From positions 1 through 64,000 of the forward strand of contig JAVKLU010000032.1 in assembly GCA_031538895.1 (NCBI GenBank): a stretch of 64,000 bases of DNA, given 5' to 3'. The stretch comes from JAVKLU01 sp031538895. Lineage in GTDB: Bacteria > Pseudomonadota > Gammaproteobacteria > Burkholderiales > Burkholderiaceae. Of this stretch, positions 8,714 through 17,403 are shown in pieces (the first letter of the stretch is position 1; every line of letters starts with the position of its first letter). The position numbers and the translations under genes were made by a program. The notes below the pieces were generated by a model, which made no database searches, had not been told where the DNA came from, and saw only the letters and a program-made list of their open reading frames with translations.

Positions 8714-9269
8714 GAGAGCTTTTTTTCTGAGTGATGAACTGGCGCCACCGCCACTGGTTTCGGTACTGACGGACGAAGCCGCGACGCGATCGGCAGGTGC
8801 GACTTGGGCAAATTATTTATCGGCTCAATTATTCATGCAGTCTGACGAATCATCGAACGCGCCCATTTTGCTGCATTTAATCGGTGATTTAGGTGCGGGG
8901 AAAACAACTTTTTGTCGCGGTTTTTTACAAGCCCTTGGTCATAGTGGCCGCGTGAAAAGTCCCAGTTACACTTTGCTCGAGACTTATCAATTAAGACTTG
9001 CATCACTACATGAAATGCAGTCGCTATCATTAAATGAAATGCTGACGCCCGCGCGCGCCGTCACTGTGGCGCATTTTGATCTATATCGAATTCCAGAGTC
9101 GATGCGTGCGCAACAATTTTATGCCGCAGGGTTTGATGAATATTTACGCGCCGATACGATTTGTTTAATTGAATGGCCCAGCGCTGATTTACCCTGGACG
9201 ATCCGCTGTGAATTGGCGCATCGTGAGGATCAAAGAACTTTACACGTAAGCATGAATCAAAGCGGGTAG
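8712..9269 (+). CDS. tsaE: tRNA threonylcarbamoyladenosine biosynthesis ATPase TsaE
   Basis: A 185-residue P-loop protein from the ATG at 8712. Walker A is GDLGAGKTT (K64), followed by VKSPSYTLLETY and the FDLYRI and EWPS motifs of TsaE, which works with TsaB and TsaD to make t6A at tRNA position 37. It is longer than E. coli TsaE (153) owing to a longer N-terminus and an insert around residues 92-112. An upstream GTG-type start at 8691 would overlap queG further. The ATG shares the palindrome CATG with the queG ATG, so each gene's promoter must lie inside the other. Confidence 0.9.
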   Translation: MRAFFLSDELAPPPLVSVLTDEAATRSAGATWANYLSAQLFMQSDESSNAPILLHLIGDLGAGKTTFCRGFLQALGHSGRVKSPSYTLLETYQLRLASLHEMQSLSLNEMLTPARAVTVAHFDLYRIPESMRAQQFYAAGFDEYLRADTICLIEWPSADLPWTIRCELAHREDQRTLHVSMNQSG

Positions 9270-9306
9270 TGGTTTTTGTGCCCCAAAAAACGAGAACATT
9301 TTTAAT

Positions 9307-10344
9307 ATGATTACTGTCGGCATCGTTGGCGCGACCGGATATACCGGCGCTGAACTCATTCGTTTGTTGTCACAACACCCACAAGTCAAAATTGCGACCT
9401 TGACCTCGCGTGTCGAAGCGGGCCGTGACGCCGCAGAATTATTTCCTTTTTTATGCGGGCGCTGTGATGTGAAGTTCAGCGCGCCAGACTTCAAGCAACT
9501 CGCCGGCTGTGACGTGGTGTTTTTTGCAACCCCGCACGGCGTGGCGATGGAACAAGCGCCCGCGTTGTTAGATATTGGTGTCAAAGTCATTGATTTGGGG
9601 GCGGACTTTCGTTTGCGATCCACAGCTGTTTTTCAAGAATGGTATGGACTTGAACACACCGCGCCCACATGTTTAAGCCAAGCGGTTTATGGTTTGGCAG
9701 AGTTGTATCCGGACGCGATTGCGCAAGCCGCGTTGATCGCTTTACCTGGTTGTTACCCGACGGCCGTTCAGTTGGGTTTTGCGCCGCTATTGGAGAAGGG
9801 GTTGGTCGATGTTGATGATTTAATTGCGGCGTGTGCCTCGGGAGTTTCGGGCGCAGGACGCAAGGCCGAACTCGCTTATTTATACGCAGAGGTGAGCGAG
9901 AATTTCCGTGCCTATGGTGCGACACGCCATCGTCATCATCCTGAAATCACACAATGTTTGAGCGATATTGCCAAGCGTTCGGTGGGATTAACTTTTACGC
10001 CGCATTTGGTGCCAATGATGCGGGGCATACACGCCAGCTTATACGCCAATCTTTTGCATCCGACCGAATTAAGTGTGATTCATGAGATGTTCGTTCAGTA
10101 CTACCGTCACGAAAAAAATGCGCCATTTGTTGATGTGATGCCCTTGGGCGCTCATCCCGAAACGCGTAGTGTGCGTCATAGCAATCAATTGCGAATAGCG
10201 ATTCATCAACCAAACCCGAAAAAAATTGTGGTGCTGGTTGTCGAAGATAATTTGGTCAAAGGTGCATCGGGCCAAGCCGTGCAATGTATGAATTTGATGT
10301 TCGGCTTGGATCAAACCCTTGGCCTGATGCAAATCGCGACCTAA
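9307..10344 (+). CDS. argC: N-acetyl-gamma-glutamyl-phosphate reductase
   Basis: A 345-residue dehydrogenase of arginine synthesis, reducing N-acetylglutamyl phosphate to the semialdehyde with NADPH. The N-terminal nucleotide-binding motif is GIVGATGYTGAEL. The active-site Cys is C149 in LPGCYPTA, and GVSGAGRKA and HRHHPEI follow as in type 1 ArgC. The length matches the family. It starts 37 bases after tsaE and could share its transcript. Confidence 0.96.
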   Translation: MITVGIVGATGYTGAELIRLLSQHPQVKIATLTSRVEAGRDAAELFPFLCGRCDVKFSAPDFKQLAGCDVVFFATPHGVAMEQAPALLDIGVKVIDLGADFRLRSTAVFQEWYGLEHTAPTCLSQAVYGLAELYPDAIAQAALIALPGCYPTAVQLGFAPLLEKGLVDVDDLIAACASGVSGAGRKAELAYLYAEVSENFRAYGATRHRHHPEITQCLSDIAKRSVGLTFTPHLVPMMRGIHASLYANLLHPTELSVIHEMFVQYYRHEKNAPFVDVMPLGAHPETRSVRHSNQLRIAIHQPNPKKIVVLVVEDNLVKGASGQAVQCMNLMFGLDQTLGLMQIAT

Positions 10345-10385
10345 ATTAGGAAAGTTTGAATCACTCCGACTTTTAGACGACGTAG

Positions 10386-10421
10386 TATTTTGCCTAAGGA
10401 GCTTATTTTGTCTAAGGGCCT
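10386..10421. repeat. 18-bp imperfect tandem duplication upstream of cysM
   Basis: Two adjacent 18-base units begin TATTTTG and carry CTAAGG. Each contains an AAGG core that resembles a ribosome site, but both lie far from the cysM start at 10440. Confidence 0.7.
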
Positions 10422-10439
10422 TATTTGATTTTTTAATTG

Positions 10440-11336
10440 ATGATGAATTATTCTTTTGTCGAAGACACTATTGGCAACACGCCTTTAGTGCGTTTGCGTA
10501 CGCTGGCCTCGTCTGATCGAAATAATATCGTTTTGGCCAAACTGGAAGGTAACAATCCGGCCGGTTCGGTTAAGGACAGAGCGGCGTTGTCGATGATTAC
10601 ACACGCCCAAGCCAGCGGGCGAATCAAGGCGGGTGATACTTTAATTGAAGCGACGAGCGGAAACACCGGCATTGCCTTGGCGATGGTGGCGTGTTTGCGC
10701 GGTTACAAAATGATTTTGTTAATGCCCGAAAATTTGAATATCGAGCGTCGTCAAAACATGACTGCGTATGGCGCACAATTAATTTTGACGCCCAAAGACG
10801 GGGGTATGGAATACGCGCGGGATATGGCTTTGCAAATGGAAGCGCGGGGCGAGGGGGTGATTTTGAATCAGTTTGGCAATACCGACAATCCGCTTGCGCA
10901 TTTTGAAAGTACAGGGCCAGAAATTTGGCGTGACACTGACGGCCAGGTCACTCATTTTGTCAGCAGTATGGGTACAACTGGAACGATTACTGGGACTGGA
11001 CAGTTCTTAAAACAACAAAATTCAAAAGTACAAATTATGGGGGTACAACCGGCGGATGGCGCATCAATTCCAGGTATTCGAAAGTGGCCTAAAGAATATT
11101 TACCGACGTTTTTTGATGCAGATGTGGTGAATCGAATTTGGGAAGTCACGCAAGCCGAGTCTGAAGAATACGCGCGGCGCTTGGCCTTGAAAGAAGGAAT
11201 TTTTTGCGGCATCTCAAGCGGTGGTGCGGCAGCAGTCGCGCTCAAAATTGATTCGATGGTCGAAAATTCGACGATAGTATTTATCGTGTGTGATCGCGGT
11301 GAGCGTTATTTATCGACAGGGGTGTTCTGTGCCTAG
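10440..11336 (+). CDS. cysM: Cysteine synthase B (O-acetylserine sulfhydrylase)
   Basis: A PLP enzyme of 298 residues from the ATG at 10440 (a second ATG and an in-frame TTG lie adjacent). The PLP Lys is K45 in NNPAGSVKDRAAL, and TSGNTGIALA binds the PLP phosphate/substrate carboxylate. The C-terminal GISSGGAAAVA holds the PLP pyridine-side Ser. The shorter length and NPAGSVKDR pattern favour CysM over CysK. It makes cysteine from O-acetylserine and sulfide or thiosulfate. The last bases overlap the start of fis. Confidence 0.93.
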   Translation: MMNYSFVEDTIGNTPLVRLRTLASSDRNNIVLAKLEGNNPAGSVKDRAALSMITHAQASGRIKAGDTLIEATSGNTGIALAMVACLRGYKMILLMPENLNIERRQNMTAYGAQLILTPKDGGMEYARDMALQMEARGEGVILNQFGNTDNPLAHFESTGPEIWRDTDGQVTHFVSSMGTTGTITGTGQFLKQQNSKVQIMGVQPADGASIPGIRKWPKEYLPTFFDADVVNRIWEVTQAESEEYARRLALKEGIFCGISSGGAAAVALKIDSMVENSTIVFIVCDRGERYLSTGVFCA

Positions 11337-11592
11337 TCGTACCCCGCCGTCAATTGCTGATTTGATTCGTGACAATATCCTGGAATACTTGAATGATCGA
11401 GGCGCCAGTAATGTGCCTAATCTGTACGAGACGACGATTAAAGCCGTTGAGTACCCCTTGATTGATGCCGTTTTAGAGTTTTGTGATCACAATCAAAGTC
11501 AAGCCGCGCGCATATTAGGGATTAGCCGCACGACTTTGGCGAAAAAAATTAACGAGTATGGTTTGATTGATCCTTTTTTGTTAGAGGATTAA
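11329..11592 (+). CDS. fis: Fis-family nucleoid-associated DNA-binding protein
   Basis: An 87-residue protein from a GTG at 11329, which sits after an AGGGG ribosome site and overlaps the cysM stop by 8 bases; a GTG at 11290 in the same frame is inside cysM and less likely. The C-terminal helix-turn-helix (about 54-83, NQSQAARILGISRTTLAKKI) is the classic Fis/NtrC-type element. Fis bends DNA and modulates rRNA, recombination and global transcription. The pairing with purH downstream is seen in several betaproteobacteria. Confidence 0.92.
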   Translation: MPSRTPPSIADLIRDNILEYLNDRGASNVPNLYETTIKAVEYPLIDAVLEFCDHNQSQAARILGISRTTLAKKINEYGLIDPFLLED

Positions 11593-11650
11593 GAACGCTC
11601 CTACAGGATTTATGCAGACTGTTTTTAAATCGCCACACACAAAAAATAAG

Positions 11651-11683
11651 CAAAACATAAACAAAACATAAACAAGGCATAAA
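11651..11683. repeat. 11-bp tandem repeat, three copies, upstream of purH
   Basis: Units CAAAACATAAA, CAAAACATAAA and CAAGGCATAAA follow each other exactly, ending 21 bases before the purH ATG. The purH ribosome site GGAGG lies just after them. Confidence 0.9.
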
Positions 11684-11704
11684 TTTCTTATTTGGAGGTT
11701 TTTT

Positions 11705-13258
11705 ATGATTACCACTGCGCTGATTTCTGTCTCTGACAAAACCGGACTCGTTTCTTTTGCTCAACAGCTATCAAAATTGGGGGTCAAAATTTTATCTACC
11801 GGCGGCACTGCGCAGCTTTTGCGTGAAGCCAAAATCGCGGTGACCGACGTGAGCGATTACACAGGTTTCCCTGAAATTATGGACGGTCGTGTGAAAACAC
11901 TGCATCCCAAAATTCATGGTGGGATTTTGGCGCGACGGGATATGTCTGAACACAAAGACGCGATGATCAAACACGGAATTCACCCGATTGATTTAGTTGT
12001 TGTGAATTTATATCCATTTGAACGCACGATTAGTCAAGGCGATTGCTCGTTAGAGCAAGCGATTGAACAAATTGATATTGGTGGTCCATCGATGTTGCGG
12101 GCAGCAGCAAAAAATTATGAGCACGTCACGGTGGTATGTGACCCAGACGACTACCAACCGGTATTGGTTGAGTTGGCGAAAAATACGATGGATAAAGCGC
12201 GACGCTTGGAGTTGGCGCAAAAAGTATTTGCGCATACGGCGCGTTATGACCGAGCGATTGATGAATATTTATCCGCGACTTTGGCACCGGCAACACAATC
12301 CTCAAATTTCCCCGTCATGTTGAACACCTCTTGGCGCAAAGTTCAAGATTTGCGTTACGGCGAAAACCCGCATCAAAAGGCGGCGTTTTATATTGAGAGC
12401 GATCCTGCCGCAGGCAGTTTGGCGCTGGCATATCAATCGCAAGGTAAAGAGATTTCTTTTAATAATTTGGCCGATGCCGATACGGCCTGGGAATGCGTTA
12501 AATCGTTTGCAGGGCCTTCGTGTGTGATTGTTAAACACGCGAACCCATGCGGTGTCGCGTCAGGTGAAACTCCGCATGACGCTTATGTTGCGGCGCTGGC
12601 AACCGATCCAGTATCTGCGTTTGGCGGCATCATTGCCTTTAATTGCACAGTTGATGAAGTTTGCGTGCTTGCGGTGATCCAGCATTTTGTTGAAGTCTTA
12701 ATTGCGCCTCAACTGACGCCAGAAGCCGAAAAAATATTGCGCACCAAGCCGAACATTCGTGTGTTATTGATTGAGTATGCGCATGAACATAACGCATGGG
12801 ATTACAAAAGAATCGGTGGCGGCATCTTGATTCAAGACAGCGATATTGCGCTGGTTAATAAAGATCAACTGAGGGTTGTGACGCAGAAAAAGCCGAGTGC
12901 GAAACAAATTGCCTCGATGTTGTTTGCTTGGCGCGTCGCCAAATTTGTGAAGTCCAACGCGGTCATTTTTGTGAAAGATGAACGGACTTTAGGGATTGGG
13001 GCGGGGCAAATGAGCCGCGTGGACTCGGCGCGAATTGCCACCTATAAAGCGACCGAAGCTGGTCTGTCTTTAACTAAAAGCGTGGTGGCCAGTGATGCCT
13101 TTTTCCCTTTTCGGGACGGCCTAGATGTCGTTTTAAATGCGGGTGCGCAATGTGTGATTCAACCGGGGGGCTCTATTCGGGATGATGAAGTGATTGCGGC
13201 AGCAGATGAGCGCGGCGCGGTGATGGTATTTACCGGAGAACGTCACTTTAGACATTAA
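11705..13258 (+). CDS. purH: Bifunctional AICAR transformylase/IMP cyclohydrolase
   Basis: A 517-residue enzyme catalysing the last two steps of IMP synthesis. The N-terminal MGS-like cyclohydrolase domain (about 1-150) has the STGGTAQLL and MDGRVKTLHPKIHGG motifs. The transformylase domain has LRYGENPHQKAA and the catalytic KHANPCGVA, and it ends in GGSIRDDEVI. The length is that of the family and no frame break is seen. An ATG at 11705 follows a clear GGAGG. It is probably transcribed from its own promoter region or with fis. Confidence 0.97.
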   Translation: MITTALISVSDKTGLVSFAQQLSKLGVKILSTGGTAQLLREAKIAVTDVSDYTGFPEIMDGRVKTLHPKIHGGILARRDMSEHKDAMIKHGIHPIDLVVVNLYPFERTISQGDCSLEQAIEQIDIGGPSMLRAAAKNYEHVTVVCDPDDYQPVLVELAKNTMDKARRLELAQKVFAHTARYDRAIDEYLSATLAPATQSSNFPVMLNTSWRKVQDLRYGENPHQKAAFYIESDPAAGSLALAYQSQGKEISFNNLADADTAWECVKSFAGPSCVIVKHANPCGVASGETPHDAYVAALATDPVSAFGGIIAFNCTVDEVCVLAVIQHFVEVLIAPQLTPEAEKILRTKPNIRVLLIEYAHEHNAWDYKRIGGGILIQDSDIALVNKDQLRVVTQKKPSAKQIASMLFAWRVAKFVKSNAVIFVKDERTLGIGAGQMSRVDSARIATYKATEAGLSLTKSVVASDAFFPFRDGLDVVLNAGAQCVIQPGGSIRDDEVIAAADERGAVMVFTGERHFRH

Positions 13259-13346
13259 GTCGCGAAGTTTGTTAAAACGCGGGTCATTCAGTCAGAATAG
13301 GGTGCGGGTATTTTAGGAGTGACTGGGACAGTTTTGGAGTTAAAAA

Positions 13347-13379
13347 AAGCCACTATGTATTAGACATACATAGTGGCTT
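13347..13379 (-). terminator. Rho-independent terminator of the secreted orphan gene
   Basis: A 14-bp perfect hairpin (arms AAGCCACTATGTAT and its complement, 5-base loop). Read on the minus strand it is followed by a run of seven T, as expected for a factor-independent terminator. It lies about 100 bases past the stop of the minus-strand gene at 13483 and may also slow purH transcription from the other side. Confidence 0.85.
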
Positions 13380-13482
13380 AAATAAAACACAATGACAATT
13401 TACGGAGAGTACTATGAATTTTTCTAAGTCGATCTAAGTTAATAACAGAGCGAACTAATTGGTTAAGGTGTGATTACGGTGA

Positions 13483-13878
13483 TTAACGTCCAGCAGGTCG
13501 AACAGATGCAGGATAGCTTAAAGCGGGTTGTAAGGGGGTGGAACGAGCAAGTCTTTCGCTAGGCGATCCCAAGGTTGTGGTATTGCGCGTTGGCGCTTCA
13601 ACTAAACGCGATTTTTCTTGTTCTTTAATCAAGTCGTTATGAGTTTTCGCTACAGTAGCTTTATTCTTTTTAATCAGTAAAGAATTATCGTCAGCGTTGT
13701 TCCCAGTAATGTAATAAATATAGTTATATGAAGTTGCAGGATTAGTTACAGGATTTGGGCTTGATGCCGCGTTAGCTTGTAACGAAAATACAGAGCTGGC
13801 AAAAAACAGTCCGAACACAGAGGCCGTGATCAAGGACGACTGTAAGGTTTTGAGAGATGTGTGTAATTTGTTTTTCAT
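13483..13878 (-). CDS. Small exported protein of unknown function
   Basis: A 131-residue protein that I do not recognise. The ATG at 13878 is chosen because TGAGGGAATTAAT gives a good ribosome site; a longer frame from 13914 has no support. Residues 1-37 form a clear Sec signal peptide (Lys-rich start, hydrophobic core, cleavage after QANA). The mature part of about 94 residues starts with an Asn/Pro/Tyr-rich stretch (PATSYNYIYYITGNN), has a charged middle and ends Pro/Arg-rich with no Cys. It is monocistronic: its own terminator lies downstream and the hisC promoter region lies upstream. It is inserted between purH and hisC, facing the other way. Confidence 0.7.
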   Translation of the reverse strand: MKNKLHTSLKTLQSSLITASVFGLFFASSVFSLQANAASSPNPVTNPATSYNYIYYITGNNADDNSLLIKKNKATVAKTHNDLIKEQEKSRLVEAPTRNTTTLGSPSERLARSTPLQPALSYPASVRPAGR

Positions 13879-14074
13879 ATTAATTCCCTCATTCAAAGGG
13901 GTGAAAAAGAGCAAGGTAAAACAATTTATTACAAAAAATTAAAAATAAGCGAGTCTAGTGCTTTAGCTTGGCAACCCTAGATAATTCAAGCATACTTATC
14001 AGTAGCGCCAACGATGAGAGGATAATAGAGCCCCATCCATTCCTGCGCAAGGGTTTTCATTAATAAACAACGAA

Positions 14075-15220
14075 ATGGCAAAGAAACAACAGGACGCCCT
14101 TTTAAAAACAATCCTTCGCGATGATGTTCAGGCTTTGTCGGCCTACTTAGTCCCTGATTCTGGTGGTTTGATTAAGCTGGATGCGATGGAAAACCCTTAT
14201 GGTTTACCAGAAGGTGCACAAAATGTTTTGGCCAATGCAATCAAGGGCGTCCCGCTGAACCGCTACCCTGATCCTAACTATCGGATGCTTAAACAGGTAT
14301 TGCGCGAGACTCAGGCGATTGATTTGGCGATTCCGCTTGATAACATCCTGTTGGGCAATGGTTCGGATGAGCTGATTTCCATGTTGTGTGTGGCTTGTGC
14401 ACGCGATAACGCCGTGGTCTTGGCGCCCAGCCCCAGTTTTGTTATGTATGAGATGAGCGCCAAATTGGCGGGGATGCAATTCGTCGGTGTTCCACTGAAG
14501 TTGGATTTCTCTCTGGATATCAGCGCGATGCTGGCGCTGATAGTCGCGTATCGGCCCGCTTTGTTGTTTTTGGCCTACCCTAATAATCCCACGGGGAACT
14601 TATTTGCGCGTTCTGACATAGAAATTTTGCTCGAGGCGATGGACGGTATTGGCGTGGTCGTTATTGACGAAGCGTATTACCATTTTGCGCAACAGACTTG
14701 GTTTTCACGCCTATCGGAATTTCCTCATCTCATCGTGATGCGAACGGTTTCAAAGTTAGGTTTGGCGGGAATTCGCTTAGGTTTTATGGCAGGCGCCTTA
14801 ATGTCGGAATTCAATAAAGTTCGTCCGCCCTATAACGTGAATCGCTTGACTGAGGCGGCGGCTCTGGCGCTGCTGCCCCTAGCGGGGGTTTGGCAAGAAC
14901 AGATTGACGCAATCTTGTCAGAGCGTGCGGAAGTCTTGCGGGAGTTGCAGGGATGGTCGGATTATGGACTCGAGGTTTTTGATAGTGCGGCCAATTTTTT
15001 GTTACTTCGGTTACCCGTACTAACTGATGTTGAAGCTGATCCTGCCGATTTTTTTTGCCAAATTTGCCGCACGCAGGGCGTGTTGATTAAAAATCTGAGT
15101 AAAATGCCGTCTCTCCAACGTTGTATTCGGGTAACAATAGGAAGCCGTGCAGAAAATCAGGTTTTTGTAGAGCTGTTGTCGCGTCATTTGTTATCGAGTC
15201 GTTTAGGTCGTCCGGTTTGA
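14075..15220 (+). CDS. hisC: Histidinol-phosphate aminotransferase
   Basis: A 381-residue class I/II PLP aminotransferase that converts imidazole-acetol phosphate to histidinol phosphate. It shows the RYPDPNY substrate loop, GNGSDELI, AYPNNPTGN, VVIDEAYYHF and the PLP Lys K227 in TVSKLGLAGIRLG. First gene of the histidine block here; hisB follows after 23 bases. hisG and hisD, which often precede it in this order, are absent from the 5' side. The 5' end lacks an obvious ribosome site. Confidence 0.95.
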   Translation: MAKKQQDALLKTILRDDVQALSAYLVPDSGGLIKLDAMENPYGLPEGAQNVLANAIKGVPLNRYPDPNYRMLKQVLRETQAIDLAIPLDNILLGNGSDELISMLCVACARDNAVVLAPSPSFVMYEMSAKLAGMQFVGVPLKLDFSLDISAMLALIVAYRPALLFLAYPNNPTGNLFARSDIEILLEAMDGIGVVVIDEAYYHFAQQTWFSRLSEFPHLIVMRTVSKLGLAGIRLGFMAGALMSEFNKVRPPYNVNRLTEAAALALLPLAGVWQEQIDAILSERAEVLRELQGWSDYGLEVFDSAANFLLLRLPVLTDVEADPADFFCQICRTQGVLIKNLSKMPSLQRCIRVTIGSRAENQVFVELLSRHLLSSRLGRPV

Positions 15221-15243
15221 TTTTTACGTATTAATTATTTTTA

Positions 15244-15840
15244 ATGTCTTTTATGCGCACCGCAATTGTTAGTCGAATGACTAAAGAAACACAAATTGAA
15301 GTTAATATTAATTTGGACGGTCAGGGCAAGTCACAGCTTGATACTGGGATTGGTTTCTTTGATCACATGTTAGATCAGATCGCGCGTCATGGCGCTTTTG
15401 ATTTGACGCTTGTCGCTAAGGGGGATTTGCATATTGACGCGCATCACACGATCGAAGACGTGGGGATTACGATGGGACAAGCAGTGGCAAAAGCGCTGGG
15501 CGACAAAATAGGAATCGCGCGCTATGGTCATGCCTATGTCCCATTGGATGAAGCCTTATCGCGCGTCGTGATTGATTGCTCAGGCCGGCCTGGTTTGTTT
15601 TTTCACGCGGACTTTACGCGTGCGACGATCGGCGAGTTTGACGTTGATTTGGTGAAAGAGTTTTTTCAGGGATTCGTCAATCACGCTCTGTGTACAGTGC
15701 ACATTGATAATTTGCGCGGCGACAACTCACATCATCAGTGCGAAACCATTTTTAAAGCTTTTGGGCGCGCGCTACGGATGGCGGTTGCGCCCGATTTGAA
15801 AATGGCGACATCGATCCCGTCTACTAAAGGCGTTTTGTAA
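15244..15840 (+). CDS. hisB: Imidazoleglycerol-phosphate dehydratase
   Basis: A 198-residue monofunctional dehydratase, as is usual outside enterics where HisB carries an extra phosphatase domain. Metal-binding repeats are DAHHTIEDVGI and HHQCETIFKA, with FDHMLDQIARHG near the start. It dehydrates imidazole glycerol phosphate to imidazole acetol phosphate with Mn2+. A histidinol-phosphate phosphatase must come from another gene. Position fits the his operon. Confidence 0.96.
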   Translation: MSFMRTAIVSRMTKETQIEVNINLDGQGKSQLDTGIGFFDHMLDQIARHGAFDLTLVAKGDLHIDAHHTIEDVGITMGQAVAKALGDKIGIARYGHAYVPLDEALSRVVIDCSGRPGLFFHADFTRATIGEFDVDLVKEFFQGFVNHALCTVHIDNLRGDNSHHQCETIFKAFGRALRMAVAPDLKMATSIPSTKGVL

Positions 15841-15896
15841 TCATTCGTGGTGAAATTAAGCTCGGGTCTTGTTATTACCTGCGCGCCTTCTGGGTT

Positions 15897-16544
15897 ATGA
15901 CTAAACCTCAAACAATTGTTGTTGTTGATTACGGGATGGGGAATCTGCGCTCGGTCGCTCATGCGGTGCAACAGGCGGCACCCGAGGCCACTGTATCAAT
16001 TAGCAATGAGGCGCAACATATTTGTGCGGCCGATCGCTTGGTCTTGCCTGGACAAGGGGCGATGCCCGATTGTATGGCAGCTTTAAAGGCCTCAGGCGTG
16101 CAAGAAGCCGTGAATTCGGCATTAGAAACGCGGCCAGTATTGGGTATTTGTGTCGGCATGCAAATGTTATTTGAGCACAGCGACGAAGGTGATGTTCCCT
16201 GTTTGGGGGTTTGGTCAGGGCGAGTCGTCAAGTTCGCCTCACCTGATTCGACGGCGGGGAATTTAGGCCGGACGTGTAAAGTGCCGCACATGGGCTGGAA
16301 CACCGTCAGGCCAACGAGCGCACACCCTTTGTGGCGTAACATCCCAGAGGATAGTTATTTTTATTTTGTGCATAGCTATTACGCGACGCGGTCCGAGGTG
16401 ACCTGCGCGATCACGGACTACGCAGATATCTCGTTTGCCAGTGCGGTATTGCGCGACAATGTATTTGCGACACAGTTTCACCCTGAAAAAAGTGCGCAAG
16501 CCGGTTTACAGTTGTTACGAAATTTTTGTTCATGGTCTCCTTAA
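15897..16544 (+). CDS. hisH: Imidazole glycerol phosphate synthase glutaminase subunit
   Basis: A 215-residue class I glutamine amidotransferase. The catalytic triad is C85 in LGICVGMQ with H195 and E197 in QFHPEKS. The N-terminal VVVDYGMGNLRSV and the MGWN motif are typical of HisH. It supplies ammonia to HisF, encoded two genes downstream, for ring closure giving IGP and AICAR; the AICAR feeds purH, encoded just upstream of this block. Confidence 0.96.
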   Translation: MTKPQTIVVVDYGMGNLRSVAHAVQQAAPEATVSISNEAQHICAADRLVLPGQGAMPDCMAALKASGVQEAVNSALETRPVLGICVGMQMLFEHSDEGDVPCLGVWSGRVVKFASPDSTAGNLGRTCKVPHMGWNTVRPTSAHPLWRNIPEDSYFYFVHSYYATRSEVTCAITDYADISFASAVLRDNVFATQFHPEKSAQAGLQLLRNFCSWSP

Positions 16545-16613
16545 GTTTTTTTTGTGATCGGGTTTTAAGGTGTTTTTTATCAGTGCTTTTATTTAATTGC
16601 TTATTCAGTCATT

Positions 16614-17366
16614 ATGTTAGTCATTCCCGCGATTGATCTTAAAGATGGTCAGTGCGTGCGTCTTAAACAAGGCGATATGGCACAGTCCACGATTTTTTCA
16701 AATACGCCTGAAACCGTAGCCCTTCATTGGGCCGAGTTGGGCGCTGAGCGTTTGCATTTGGTCGATTTAAACGGCGCATTTGACGGTAAACCGAAAAACC
16801 TATCTGCGATTAAACGGATTGTGCACGCCTTGCGTGAGGTCAATGCGACGATCAAAATCCAGTTAGGGGGAGGGATTCGTGATTTGATGGTGATTGAAAA
16901 GTATCTTGATTTGGGAATTGACACCATTATTATTGGTACGGCAGCGGTGAAAAATCCCGGGTTTTTGCATGAAGCATGTAGCGCGTTTGGTGGTCAAATT
17001 ATGGTCGGCCTAGATGCAAAAGACGGTAAAGTCGCGACTGATGGTTGGAGTAAATTGACCGGCCATGAGGTCATCGATTTGGCTTTGAAGTTTCAAGATT
17101 ATGGCGTCGATGCGGTGATTTATACCGACATTGGGCGCGACGGCATGATGACCGGAATCAATGTCGAAGCGACGGTGGCTTTGGCGCAAGCGCTAGAAAT
17201 TCCGGTGATCGCTTCGGGGGGCGTGCATCGGATGGAAGATTTGCAGTTATTGTGCGCCCATGAAGACGAGGGAATTGAGGGGGTGATTTGCGGACGTTCT
17301 TTATACGAAGGTACTTTGGATTTTTCCCAAGCCCAAGCCATGGCGCGCGGCGCGTCAAAGACTTAA
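16614..17366 (+). CDS. hisA: ProFAR isomerase
   Basis: A 250-residue TIM-barrel enzyme that isomerises the ProFAR aminoaldose to the ketose. The catalytic Asp is D8 in PAIDLKDGQCVRL, and the second half has YTDIGRDGMMTG with the matching Asp. Phosphate sites GGGIR and ASGGV repeat in the two half-barrels. It lies between hisH and hisF in the conserved order. Confidence 0.96.
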   Translation: MLVIPAIDLKDGQCVRLKQGDMAQSTIFSNTPETVALHWAELGAERLHLVDLNGAFDGKPKNLSAIKRIVHALREVNATIKIQLGGGIRDLMVIEKYLDLGIDTIIIGTAAVKNPGFLHEACSAFGGQIMVGLDAKDGKVATDGWSKLTGHEVIDLALKFQDYGVDAVIYTDIGRDGMMTGINVEATVALAQALEIPVIASGGVHRMEDLQLLCAHEDEGIEGVICGRSLYEGTLDFSQAQAMARGASKT

Positions 17367-17403
17367 TCAAAACAGTCATTGATCAATCGCTCATGATGCC
17401 GAC

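Noticed and set aside
11290..11328. Earlier GTG start for fis
   Set aside because: It is inside cysM without a ribosome site; the GTG at 11329 follows AGGGG and gives a normal Fis length.
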